Shown: piece after piece, positions 1 to 6,021 of the stretch | Layout of the letters: each line of letters starts with the position of its first letter | Position numbering within the stretch: position 1 is the stretch's first letter | Origin: Pseudomonadota bacterium | GTDB taxonomy: Bacteria; Pseudomonadota; Gammaproteobacteria; UBA5335 | NCBI GenBank assembly: GCA_034189865.1 | Contig: JAXHTV010000026.1 | Span: 1 to 36,375, forward strand | Direction: 5' to 3' | Length of the DNA stretch: 36,375 nucleotides | Translations under genes and position numbers: made by a program | Notes under the pieces: model-generated | Seen by the model: the letters and a program-made list of their open reading frames with translations, nothing else | Database searches by the model: none | Told to the model about the DNA's origin: nothing

Positions 1-482
1 GAACAAGACTGGCAATCATGGTTTGAAAAAATACCTGGGTTCTTGGAAGTGAATTTGTGAGAGTTCTTGACGAACGACACATAGATACTCAGCACATTTC
101 AGACTTCCTCATGCAAGCATACGATGGATTTTTAGATGTCGTCGAAATTAAACGGCCAGAAGGAGATTTACTTTTCTGGGCTCAAAGTCGAGATCACGGA
201 AACCTCGTACCATCATCGGATCTGACTAAAGCAATAACTCAGGCATCCAGATATATATTTGAAGTGGAGCGTGAATCGAACAGTGTCAAATTCTTAGAAC
301 GAGTCGGTGGAGTGAAAACCGTGAAACCGAGAGGAATTCTGATATTTGGTCGCTCTTCTAGATGGGGCAACGATGAGCACGAAGCCTATAGGATATTGAA
401 TTCTAGTTATCACAATTTGTCGATTATGACTTACGATCAAGTCTTGGAACGAGCGAAACGGATGGTCGGACATGGCCGCTAA
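1..482 (+). pseudogene. Shedu (SduA) anti-phage nuclease, DUF4263 domain; 5' end outside window, frame broken at a poly-A run
   Basis: This is the C-terminal part of a Shedu-type defence protein, a PD-(D/E)XK-like nuclease family that restricts phage. The frame from about base 27 reads W-V-L-G, then L-D-x-x-x-I-D-T, then the catalytic-type LDVVEIKRP block (D..E.K). It ends with the family's closing pattern RGILIFGR ... LNSS ... IMTYDQVLERAK. The frame starting at base 1 reads EQDWQSWFEK, which is the expected segment just before this, but it hits TGA at 58-60. The two pieces join smoothly if the A6 tract at 26-31 were A7, so a one-base loss in the tract splits the gene. A GTG at 57 could start the readable part alone (141 residues) but would lack the first conserved block. 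The stop codon lies inside an attC-like site, which suggests the gene is or was an integron cassette. Family assignment is strong. Whether the break is real decay, phase switching or a sequence error is open. Confidence 0.75.
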
Positions 483-552
483 CAAGCGCATGCAGACGGA
501 CTTGCAAAACCGCTGCGCGCTTTTGCATGCCGCTGATGCGCAAGCATAACGG
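477..552 (+). other. attC-like integron recombination site with damaged R' end
   Basis: The site overlaps the TAA stop of the Shedu gene, as cassette attC sites often do. The left arm 486-509 pairs with the right arm 521-541 around an 11-base loop (510-520). The arm pairing leaves unpaired bases at 492, 496 and 500 on one side only, the typical attC extrahelical-base pattern. The 5' box reads CGCTAAC, close to RYYYAAC. The 3' box should be GTTRRRY but reads ATAACGG, which is also the first few bases of the dispersed repeat. The site therefore looks truncated at its R' box by that repeat. Confidence 0.65.
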
Positions 553-719
553 GTCAGGTCTTGTCATTCGCCTTTTCCCATATCCTAACTCCACCTTATG
601 GTTAAGCCACTGGGTGAACGAGAAGCGAGAAGCGAGAAATAAGACTCGACCCTATTACTTCCTTTGGGAGCTTACGGAACCATCTTCAATCAATGGCGGG
701 TAGACATGGCTGTCTCGCC
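551..719 (+). repeat. Dispersed repeat copy 1 (GGGTCAGGTCTT-ended unit plus hairpin)
   Basis: A unit of about 100 bp runs from GGGTCAGGTCTT (551-562) to AAGACTCGACCC (641-652), which are imperfect inverted ends. A hairpin follows at 695-719, with outer stem GGCG/CGCC, inner stem AGACA/TGTCT and a TGGC loop, preceded by GTAG-type sequence. The unit includes a reading start resembling MVKP, where related copies read MARP. MARP is the usual start of REP-associated tyrosine transposases, so the element may be a remnant or non-autonomous derivative of that group. That link is an inference. No protein gene is seen in 483-827. Confidence 0.6.
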
Positions 720-827
720 GGCTGTTTCCATTAAACCCCCAAACACAGTCGACACCTGCCGAGGATGCCACGGCCAACCAAGAGCGGGCCGGTTGCTTGA
801 GCGTCGGGCCGCTTACGATACAATCGC

Positions 828-1445
828 GTGATGGGTGGGTGTTGCGAAGATCATTGTGCCATTGAGCAGCTGCGTGAGCGGCAGCGGGGCACGTTGCAAG
901 CCGTGTTGGTGATCAATGCGGTGATGTTTCTTGTGATTGTCGCGGCCGGATTGTACGGAAGATCCACTGCACTGTTTGCCGACAGCCTGGACAATCTGGG
1001 AGATGCGCTGACTTACGGCCTGAGTCTTTATGTGGTCTCGATGGGGACGGCTGCCAAGGCCAAGGTCGCGATGTTTAAAGGCCTGCTTATTTTCTCGGCC
1101 GCGGCGCTGGTTGCCGGACAAATCGTCTACAAGTTGTTTGTTCCCAGCGTTCCGGTGTTTGAAGTCATGGGGATATTCAGCTTGGTGGGTTTGGCGGCCA
1201 ATGGCACTTGCCTGGCACTGCTCTGGCGGCATCGACATGAGGACGTGAACATGTCGTCCGTCTGGGAGTGTTCCCGGAACGATATCGCCTCCAACCTGTC
1301 TGTTCTGCTTGCGGCCGGCGGGGTATGGCTGTTTGCCTCTGGTTGGCCGGATATGGTGATTGCCACGGCGTTGTTGTTGTTTCTTTTGCGTTCATCGGTG
1401 CGCGTGATTTCCTCGGCCAGGTTGGAGCTTGCAGGTGCCAGTTAA
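828..1445 (+). CDS. Minimal CDF-type cation efflux protein
   Basis: This is a predicted inner-membrane divalent metal exporter of the cation diffusion facilitator family, which exchanges Zn/Co/Cd-type ions against protons. The 205-residue protein has six hydrophobic segments. It carries ADSLDNLGDALTY in the second segment, with the two aspartates of the metal site. SRNDIASN near residue 150 supplies a further aspartate. The protein stops straight after the last membrane segment and lacks the usual cytoplasmic C-terminal dimer domain, so it belongs to the short CDF forms. The N-terminus has a Cys/His cluster (GGCCEDHC) that could bind metal. Start is GTG 828 or ATG 831, with no clear ribosome site. 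It stands alone on the plus strand between repeats. The family call is good; the metal is unknown. Confidence 0.8.
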   Translation: MMGGCCEDHCAIEQLRERQRGTLQAVLVINAVMFLVIVAAGLYGRSTALFADSLDNLGDALTYGLSLYVVSMGTAAKAKVAMFKGLLIFSAAALVAGQIVYKLFVPSVPVFEVMGIFSLVGLAANGTCLALLWRHRHEDVNMSSVWECSRNDIASNLSVLLAAGGVWLFASGWPDMVIATALLLFLLRSSVRVISSARLELAGAS

Positions 1446-1487
1446 CCTTCGCACCCGGGGGGAGGGGCCACACGGCACTAGCCGATC

Positions 1488-2021
1488 ATGATCCTGATAC
1501 GGGAAGCTACGCACCTTGATCTTGGCGATATTCGCGCGACCCACTTATGCGCTTTTCCGGAAGGCGAAGGGGAAATGGTCGCGGCGCTGGCCGTTAACTT
1601 GGTGGGTGAGCAGACGAACCCGAAAACCCTCTCTTTGGTGGCGGAGGCGGACGGCGAAGTCATTGGCCACATCGCCTTTAGCCCTGTCACAGTGGAAAAC
1701 AACACGCGTTGTAAGGGCTATATCCTGGCGCCGCTTGGCGTTAAGCCCCAACACCAAAAGCGCCGGGTTGGGTCGCGGCTGATCAAAAGCGGCATGGACC
1801 AGTTAACAAAGATGGGCGTAAACATCCTTTTTGTTTACGGCGATCCGAGTTACTACGGCAAGTTCGGGTTCCATGCCGACACCGCGTCAAACTATTCCCC
1901 ACCCTATGCGCTTCAGTATCCGTTCGGGTGGCAGGCCATTGTTCTTAACAAAGGCGCTGTTACCGGATCGGCCGCAAAGATATCGTGTGTCGATCCGCTG
2001 AACCATGCCGAGTTATGGTAG
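1488..2021 (+). CDS. GNAT family N-acetyltransferase (YhbS-like)
   Basis: This is a predicted cytoplasmic acetyl-CoA-dependent acyltransferase of 177 residues, matching a single GNAT domain. It begins IREATHLDLGDI, the typical first strand and helix. The acetyl-CoA loop region reads LGVKPQHQKRRVGSRLI (Q-x-x-x-x-G-x-G variant). The segment FVYGDPSYYGKFGF is characteristic of the YhbS-type subgroup. The substrate cannot be told from sequence. The ATG at 1488 lies 42 bases after the CDF gene, and a purine-rich stretch near 1459-1466 is too far away to be a good ribosome site. The two genes could share a transcript. Confidence 0.85.
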   Translation: MILIREATHLDLGDIRATHLCAFPEGEGEMVAALAVNLVGEQTNPKTLSLVAEADGEVIGHIAFSPVTVENNTRCKGYILAPLGVKPQHQKRRVGSRLIKSGMDQLTKMGVNILFVYGDPSYYGKFGFHADTASNYSPPYALQYPFGWQAIVLNKGAVTGSAAKISCVDPLNHAELW

Positions 2022-2270
2022 CCCCGCGCCCGAACGCATGAAAACGTGGACTACGCCCGATTATCAACAAGTCATCATTGATCAATGATCTGAACCCGAC
2101 GTTGTGCTGTAGTTAAAGCGACGGGTTAGCCGGTTGCTCCGGGCGGTATCGACACCATATCGGTTTTTGAGTGCGGGCCGGAGGATTCTGCCGAAATCCG
2201 CATTGAAGGCAACGACTGGATCAAGCACCCTGGGGGACCTTCTCCATGCGAGGCTACGCGCAGCATACCG
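2022..2270. other. Gene-free stretch with a 16-bp perfect palindrome
   Basis: No convincing gene is present. A perfect palindrome, ATCATTGATCAATGAT, lies at 2074-2089. A looser AACCCG/CGGGTT pair lies at about 2093-2127. The stretch runs into dispersed repeat copy 2. Confidence 0.5.
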
Positions 2271-2365
2271 GGGGCAGGGCTTGTCGTTTGGCTTGCCCAA
2301 CATCCTAACCTCACCGGATGGCTAGGCCACCGGGTGAATGAGAAGCGAGAAACAAGACTGGTCTC
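2271..2365 (+). repeat. Dispersed repeat copy 2 (diverged ends)
   Basis: The central part, from CTTGCCCAACATCCTAACC through GGATGGCTAGGCCACC to GGGTGAATGAGAAGC, is nearly identical to copy 3 and similar to copy 1. The outer ends have drifted (GGGGCAGGGCTT at left, AAGACTGGTCTC at right), and the downstream hairpin seen with copies 1 and 3 is missing. TATTACGT (2366-2373) and ACGTAATA (2405-2412) form an inverted pair between the repeat and the next gene. Confidence 0.65.
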
Positions 2366-2416
2366 TATTACGTTGGCTTTCTCAATGAATAATCTTGTCC
2401 AAGGACGTAATAAGTA

Positions 2417-2848
2417 ATGACTGTTTTGGTGTTTTACCGGGCATATGGGCAATTATTGGTGAAGGAACCCTCTGGTTCATATTTTGTTCCGGCTACAAGT
2501 GGCAGAGGTAGTTGCACAAATAGACGGTCATGTGAGTCGGCTAGGGACATGGGCCCAATACCGGCTGGAAGGTATTATTTGTATAAGTCAGAGATCAATG
2601 ATCCAAATTTTCTTTGGGACGCTATTCGAAATATTACAATCGGAGACTGGGGCGACTGGCGAGTGCCCTTGCATTCAGGAAATAGTACGCTCACCTATGG
2701 TCGTGATGGGTTCTTTCTGCATGGTGGGATGTTTGAAGGTTCTGCTGGCTGTATTGATATTGGTGGCGGTTGGTTCGGAGATACAAATACCAATAGGGTA
2801 TTGAAAAGCATTAGAACATCTGAGGTAAGTGAACTATGGGTGGCGTAA
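2417..2848 (+). CDS. Tlde1-like (DUF2778) L,D-transpeptidase, probable peptidoglycan-targeting toxin
   Basis: This 143-residue protein fits the DUF2778/Tlde1 family, in which type VI secretion effectors cut or exchange peptidoglycan cross-link residues in the periplasm of rival cells. Visible signs are MGPIPAGRYYL (the conserved G-P-x-P-x-G-x-Y block at 45-55) and the catalytic pair His102 (LHGG) and Cys112 (GSAGCIDI). There is no signal peptide, as expected for an injected effector. The ATG at 2417 follows a weak GGA ribosome site. The next gene overlaps its stop codon and encodes a small membrane protein, which fits an immunity role. No VgrG, PAAR or other secretion gene is nearby, so this would be an orphan effector. 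The gene and its followers are AT-rich relative to the surroundings, suggesting transfer. The family is fairly clear; the toxin role is inferred. Confidence 0.75.
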   Translation: MTVLVFYRAYGQLLVKEPSGSYFVPATSGRGSCTNRRSCESARDMGPIPAGRYYLYKSEINDPNFLWDAIRNITIGDWGDWRVPLHSGNSTLTYGRDGFFLHGGMFEGSAGCIDIGGGWFGDTNTNRVLKSIRTSEVSELWVA

Positions 2849-3183
2849 TGCTAGGCCTGCTTGTTGTCGTTCTTGATTTTGTTTCAGGTCATTTTGTGAT
2901 TGCTCCTATTTTGCCGCTTCTTACCGCATTTTTTGGTGGTCTATTTCTATTAAACAAATACCCAAAAAAGCTGATGTTCTTGTTGCAGTTCGTCTTTATT
3001 TTTCTCGGATATGGCTTGGTCAGCTTTTTCACTGGAAGTGATGCTTTTTACCATGATTTTCCAAATACAATATTTCCCGTATTGCTTGTTATTTTATTAA
3101 AGTCTTTATTCTACGCCGCAGTACTATGTTTGTCCTTAGTGGTAAGTATTGAGTATACAAAGCTAAGAAGGCATTCAAGCTGA
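2848..3183 (+). CDS. Small membrane protein, candidate immunity protein for the Tlde1-like toxin
   Basis: This 111-residue protein consists almost entirely of hydrophobic segments. About four spans can be seen, separated by NKYPKK and a short loop GSDAFYHDFPN. I recognise no named family. The preferred start is the ATG in the TAATG that overlaps the toxin gene's stop, which implies translational coupling; an upstream in-frame ATG at 2836 would add four residues. The tight coupling to a peptidoglycan enzyme without a signal peptide suggests protection of the producer from the toxin, but nothing in the sequence itself proves this. It could also be an unrelated small membrane protein. Confidence 0.6.
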   Translation: MLGLLVVVLDFVSGHFVIAPILPLLTAFFGGLFLLNKYPKKLMFLLQFVFIFLGYGLVSFFTGSDAFYHDFPNTIFPVLLVILLKSLFYAAVLCLSLVVSIEYTKLRRHSS

Positions 3184-3210
3184 CCGCGTTACACGGGGCC
3201 GCTTAGTTTT

Positions 3211-3699
3211 ATGTTACATGCTATGAGATCCATCCTGCTAAACATTTTGATCCTGATAGTGATGCCTGCTTATGCCGGTATAGACCTTGTTAAAGTTGAT
3301 AAATCCGAGAGAAAAATGTACCTCTTGTCTGATGGTGAGGTGATTAAACAATATCGTGTTGCGTTAGGTGCCAATCCAAAAGGGCACAAGCGGCAGGAGG
3401 GTGATGAAAAAACACCTGAAGGCGAGTACATCCTCGATCATGTAAAGGAAGATTCTTCCTTTCATAGGGCTATGCATATTAGCTATCCGAATAGCGCTGA
3501 CATCGCTAATGCAGATAAGCAGGGAGTTCATCCTGGTGGTTTCATCATGGTTCATGGACAACGCAATTGGCTAGGGTGGTTAGCCTTCATAGCGCAGCGT
3601 TTTAATTGGACAAACGGATGTATCGCGCTGACTAACTCCGAGATGGACGAATTTTTGCGGTTGGTCAGCGTGGGCACGAAAATTCAAATCGAGTGGTAA
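3211..3699 (+). CDS. Exported YkuD-type L,D-transpeptidase
   Basis: This is a periplasmic L,D-transpeptidase of 162 residues, the class that makes 3-3 peptidoglycan cross-links or anchors proteins to the wall through a cysteine thioester. It has an N-terminal signal peptide ending near PAYAG. The YkuD core begins VDKSERKMYLLSDGE. Catalytic residues are His115 (MVHGQ) and Cys137 (NGCIALTNSEMDEF), the standard H...S/T-x-G-C pattern. A second ATG at 3223 is an equally good start. It sits 27 bases after the small membrane protein and shares its low GC content. It differs from the Tlde1-like enzyme in being exported. Its role could be remodelling of the producer's wall or modification that resists the neighbouring toxin; the latter is speculation. 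Confidence 0.85.
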   Translation: MLHAMRSILLNILILIVMPAYAGIDLVKVDKSERKMYLLSDGEVIKQYRVALGANPKGHKRQEGDEKTPEGEYILDHVKEDSSFHRAMHISYPNSADIANADKQGVHPGGFIMVHGQRNWLGWLAFIAQRFNWTNGCIALTNSEMDEFLRLVSVGTKIQIEW

Positions 3700-3874
3700 G
3701 CATGATCCTCCAGACTATGAAGCCATGGCAAAGGCAATGGCCGTGGTTCCGGGTATCACAAGACGGCGTGTGGTAGATGTTGCGGATAGAACTTCTCTTG
3801 CTGTAGGAAGTTACGAGGAAAAACAATTTTGGCGCGCCATTTCTGCCGATTGCAGTATTCAGGAAGGAATTGAC

Positions 3875-4366
3875 GTGAAAAAAGCGCTTGTAGGTATCAT
3901 GATTGCTGCGTTTTGTTCATCTTGTTTGGCTGGCGATAATGATGTTTTGGCTATCGCGAAATCGAACTATAATCAGAGCATTAGTGATCTCGATATCGTT
4001 GAAGCAAAATGCAAAGAAAGCGAAGTTGTTCTGGGTGAAAATACATTTTCAAATGTACCCGCAAACAACGAAGAACTAAGAGCAGCTCTAATCTACTTCA
4101 ATTATAAAGCAAAGACAGCCTGTGCCGAGGCTGCGGTGAAAAACTATCTGATGTCTTCCGCAATTCTGTACTCGCTCGATATTACACAAAAAGAACACAT
4201 TCTAATTGCCAATGCTCTGATAGTTGAAAGTAACGTTCAGTTATTAAAGTACAAACAATCCTATGACGCGTTGCCCGACGCGCTACGTCGCGCATTCAAT
4301 AAGATCAAGGCGCTCAATAGGCCGTTTGATCTTGTAGGGACACTCAATAACATCGGTGCCAATTAG
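3875..4366 (+). CDS. Small exported helical protein of unknown function
   Basis: This 163-residue protein matches no family I know. It begins with KKALVGIMIAAFCSSCLAG, a clear export signal, possibly lipoprotein-like at the second cysteine although the lipobox is poor. The remainder is mostly helical, with two further cysteines (AKCKES and KTACAE) that could form a disulphide. GTG 3875 is chosen because AGGAAGG lies just upstream and the signal peptide starts there. The open frame extends back to 3725, but that extension is not protein-like. It follows the YkuD gene by about 175 bases and has the same AT-rich composition, so it may belong to the same cargo. Confidence 0.6.
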   Translation: MKKALVGIMIAAFCSSCLAGDNDVLAIAKSNYNQSISDLDIVEAKCKESEVVLGENTFSNVPANNEELRAALIYFNYKAKTACAEAAVKNYLMSSAILYSLDITQKEHILIANALIVESNVQLLKYKQSYDALPDALRRAFNKIKALNRPFDLVGTLNNIGAN

Positions 4367-4379
4367 GTGCTAAGGTAAG

Positions 4380-4543
4380 CGCCCCCGAAAAGTAAACAGC
4401 TCATTAGTAGAGACCTTTGGCCTGATGAGCCGAGGAGGCACGGATGCGAAAGTCAAGATTCGCCGAGACGCAGATTGCCTCGATCCTGAAAGAAGCCGAC
4501 GCCGGTCTGGCCGTCAACGAGGTGCGCCGTAAGCGCGGTATCA
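4380..4543 (+). mobile_element. Truncated IS3-family insertion sequence: left end and start of orfA
   Basis: From ATG 4444, preceded by GAGGAGG, the frame reads MRKSRFAETQIASILKE and then VNEVRRKRGI. This is the N-terminal helix-turn-helix of IS3-family (IS407-like) OrfA transposases. After 33 codons (4444-4542) the similarity stops, and repeat copy 3 begins a few bases later. The upstream CGCCCCCGAAAAGT near 4379-4392 resembles an IS3-type terminal repeat. The rest of the transposase is absent, so the element is inactive. The left boundary is approximate. Confidence 0.7.
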
Positions 4544-4554
4544 GGTCGTATAAC

Positions 4555-4722
4555 GGGGTCAGGTCTTGTCATTTGGCTTGCCCAACATCCTAACCTCACC
4601 GGATGGCTAGGCCACCGGGTGAATGAGAAGCAAGAGATACGACTCGACCCGATCACTCCCTTTGGGGGGTACTGATCCACTTTTGCTGCCGGTCAATGGC
4701 TGGTAGAAACGAATGTTTCGCC
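4555..4722 (+). repeat. Dispersed repeat copy 3 (GGGTCAGGTCTT-ended unit plus hairpin)
   Basis: The unit runs from GGGGTCAGGTCTTG (4555) to GACTCGACCC (4641-4650). Its centre is almost identical to copy 2. As in copy 1, a hairpin of the same 25-base length follows at about the same distance (4698-4722). Here the inner stem is GAAAC/GTTTC with a GAAT loop and the outer stem is GGC/GCC. The hairpin is kept although the paired bases differ from copy 1. The unit abuts the truncated IS3 end. I see no gene in 4543-4855. Confidence 0.65.
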
Positions 4723-4855
4723 GGCCGCCACCACCGCGCCGCGTATCAAGTCGCTCAACACAGAGCATGCCCGCTGAGGTCTTGGAAGGCCACGACGGGC
4801 GTCGCTGGTTAGATCGGCGTTATATTGTCTTGAATTCTATTGAAGGATTTATCGC

Positions 4856-5653
4856 ATGTGGTTGCGCGCGAGCTGTGAAATGACGTTCGATATCACGGTG
4901 CCAACACCTTTTATTCTAATGCTGCGATTGCGTAGTGGGGCTCAGCAATGGGTGGCCAGTGAAGAATACAGACTCAGGCCGAGTGTCCCTGTCTACGAGT
5001 TTACTGATAGCTACGGCAATCTTTGTCAGCGGCTGATCGCTCCTCCTGGTGCTTTCGCAATATATACCTCTGCAGATGTCATGACTGCGGATCAGGTGGA
5101 TCGGTCACCAGGAGCACCCTTTGTCGACATCGAGTACCTACCCGATGGTGTGCTCAGTTACCTGTTACCCAGTCGATATTGTGAATCGGACCGCTTTGGC
5201 CAGATGGCCACTTCGATCACAGCCGGTCAACAGTTGGGCTATGACCAGGTCAAGGCAATCGAGTCCTGGCTACGAGCGACCATTCGTTATGAACCCGGTA
5301 GCAGTGACATACTCGTGTCCGCGGTGGAAGTAAATTCCCGGCAGTGGGGTGTGTGCCGTGATCTTTCACACCTGGGAATTGCTTTATGTCGTAGCCTCAG
5401 TATCCCGTCGCGATTGGTTGTGGGTTATCTACATGGGCTCGAGCCTATGGATCTGCATGCCTGGTTTGAGGCCTACATTGCTGGACGTTGGTATACCTTC
5501 GATGCGACACAGGCTGAGCTAACGGGTGGGTACGTGGCAATCGGTTATGGTCGTGATGCTGCTGATGTCGCCATCTACAACCAATTTGGCCCCGCAGTGT
5601 ATCCGATTACGCAGGACATTCGAGTTCAGCTTATTGAGGAGAAAAACCTCTAA
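4856..5653 (+). CDS. Transglutaminase-like cysteine protease family protein
   Basis: This 265-residue protein has the two-part layout of bacterial transglutaminase-like proteins: an N-terminal beta-sandwich (about 1-115) and a papain-like core. The catalytic triad can be read as Cys in [18 protein letters not shown], His in [10 protein letters not shown] and Asp in TFDATQ, in the standard order and spacing. Members cleave or cross-link peptides, and the natural substrate of this subgroup is usually unknown. There is no signal peptide, so it is probably cytoplasmic. The ATG at 4856 has AAGGA nine bases upstream. It stands alone, followed by a hairpin (TTCGGTG 5733-5739 with CACCGAA 5752-5758) that might weakly terminate transcription. 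Confidence 0.85.
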   Translation: MWLRASCEMTFDITVPTPFILMLRLRSGAQQWVASEEYRLRPSVPVYEFTDSYGNLCQRLIAPPGAFAIYTSADVMTADQVDRSPGAPFVDIEYLPDGVLSYLLPSRYCESDRFGQMATSITAGQQLGYDQVKAIESWLRATIRYEPGSSDILVSAVEVNSRQWGVCRDLSHLGIALCRSLSIPSRLVVGYLHGLEPMDLHAWFEAYIAGRWYTFDATQAELTGGYVAIGYGRDAADVAIYNQFGPAVYPITQDIRVQLIEEKNL

Positions 5654-5757
5654 TCGTAACGATTCCCGGATGGAAAAATTCAACAATGCCTCTCACATTG
5701 TCGCGGCACTGCTACGCAAGTGAACTCAGGCGTTCGGTGTTACGGAGACATCACCGA

Positions 5758-6021
5758 ATGATCAAAAAAGAGGCAAAAGGAATTGGCGCCTTAGTTGTTA
5801 TTGCCGTGGCCGTGTATCGGTTTTTCTGGCTGTATGAGTAAATCGGTGCCGTCGGTCTGGGTTTTTGCGCTATTGGGGTTATTGCGGCGTTCGTGTTTTG
5901 GCATAACCACAAAGAATTCGAAAAATTGGTTCTCCACGTGCTTCATAATCGGATACCGCCGGACGAAGCACGACGCATCAAGCAGAGAATAGAGCAAGGA
6001 TGTGGGGCGATTCAGTTCGAA
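5758..6021 (+). pseudogene. Small membrane protein gene interrupted by an in-frame TAA
   Basis: From ATG 5758 the frame reads MIKKEAKGIGALVVIAVAVY and reaches TAA at 5839-5841. The same frame continues as protein-like sequence: a second hydrophobic segment (GLGFCAIGVIAAFVFW), then a charged stretch (HNHKEFEKLVLHVLHNR, DEARRIKQRIEQG) up to about 6021. There it runs into the 3' end of the opposite-strand regulator gene. A two-span membrane protein with a cytoplasmic tail, broken by one nonsense change, is the simplest reading. The family is not recognised, and the true 3' end is unclear. Confidence 0.45.

Noticed and set aside
2093-2127. AACCCG/CGGGTT pair as a second attC site
   Set aside because: Arms are short, no extrahelical-base pattern and no proper core boxes.
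3725-3874. Upstream extension of the small exported protein
   Set aside because: GTG 3875 has a good ribosome site and begins a signal peptide; the 50 residues before it would bury that signal.
5733-5758. Hairpin after the transglutaminase gene as a terminator
   Set aside because: Seven-bp stem without a T-run; mentioned only as a weak possibility.
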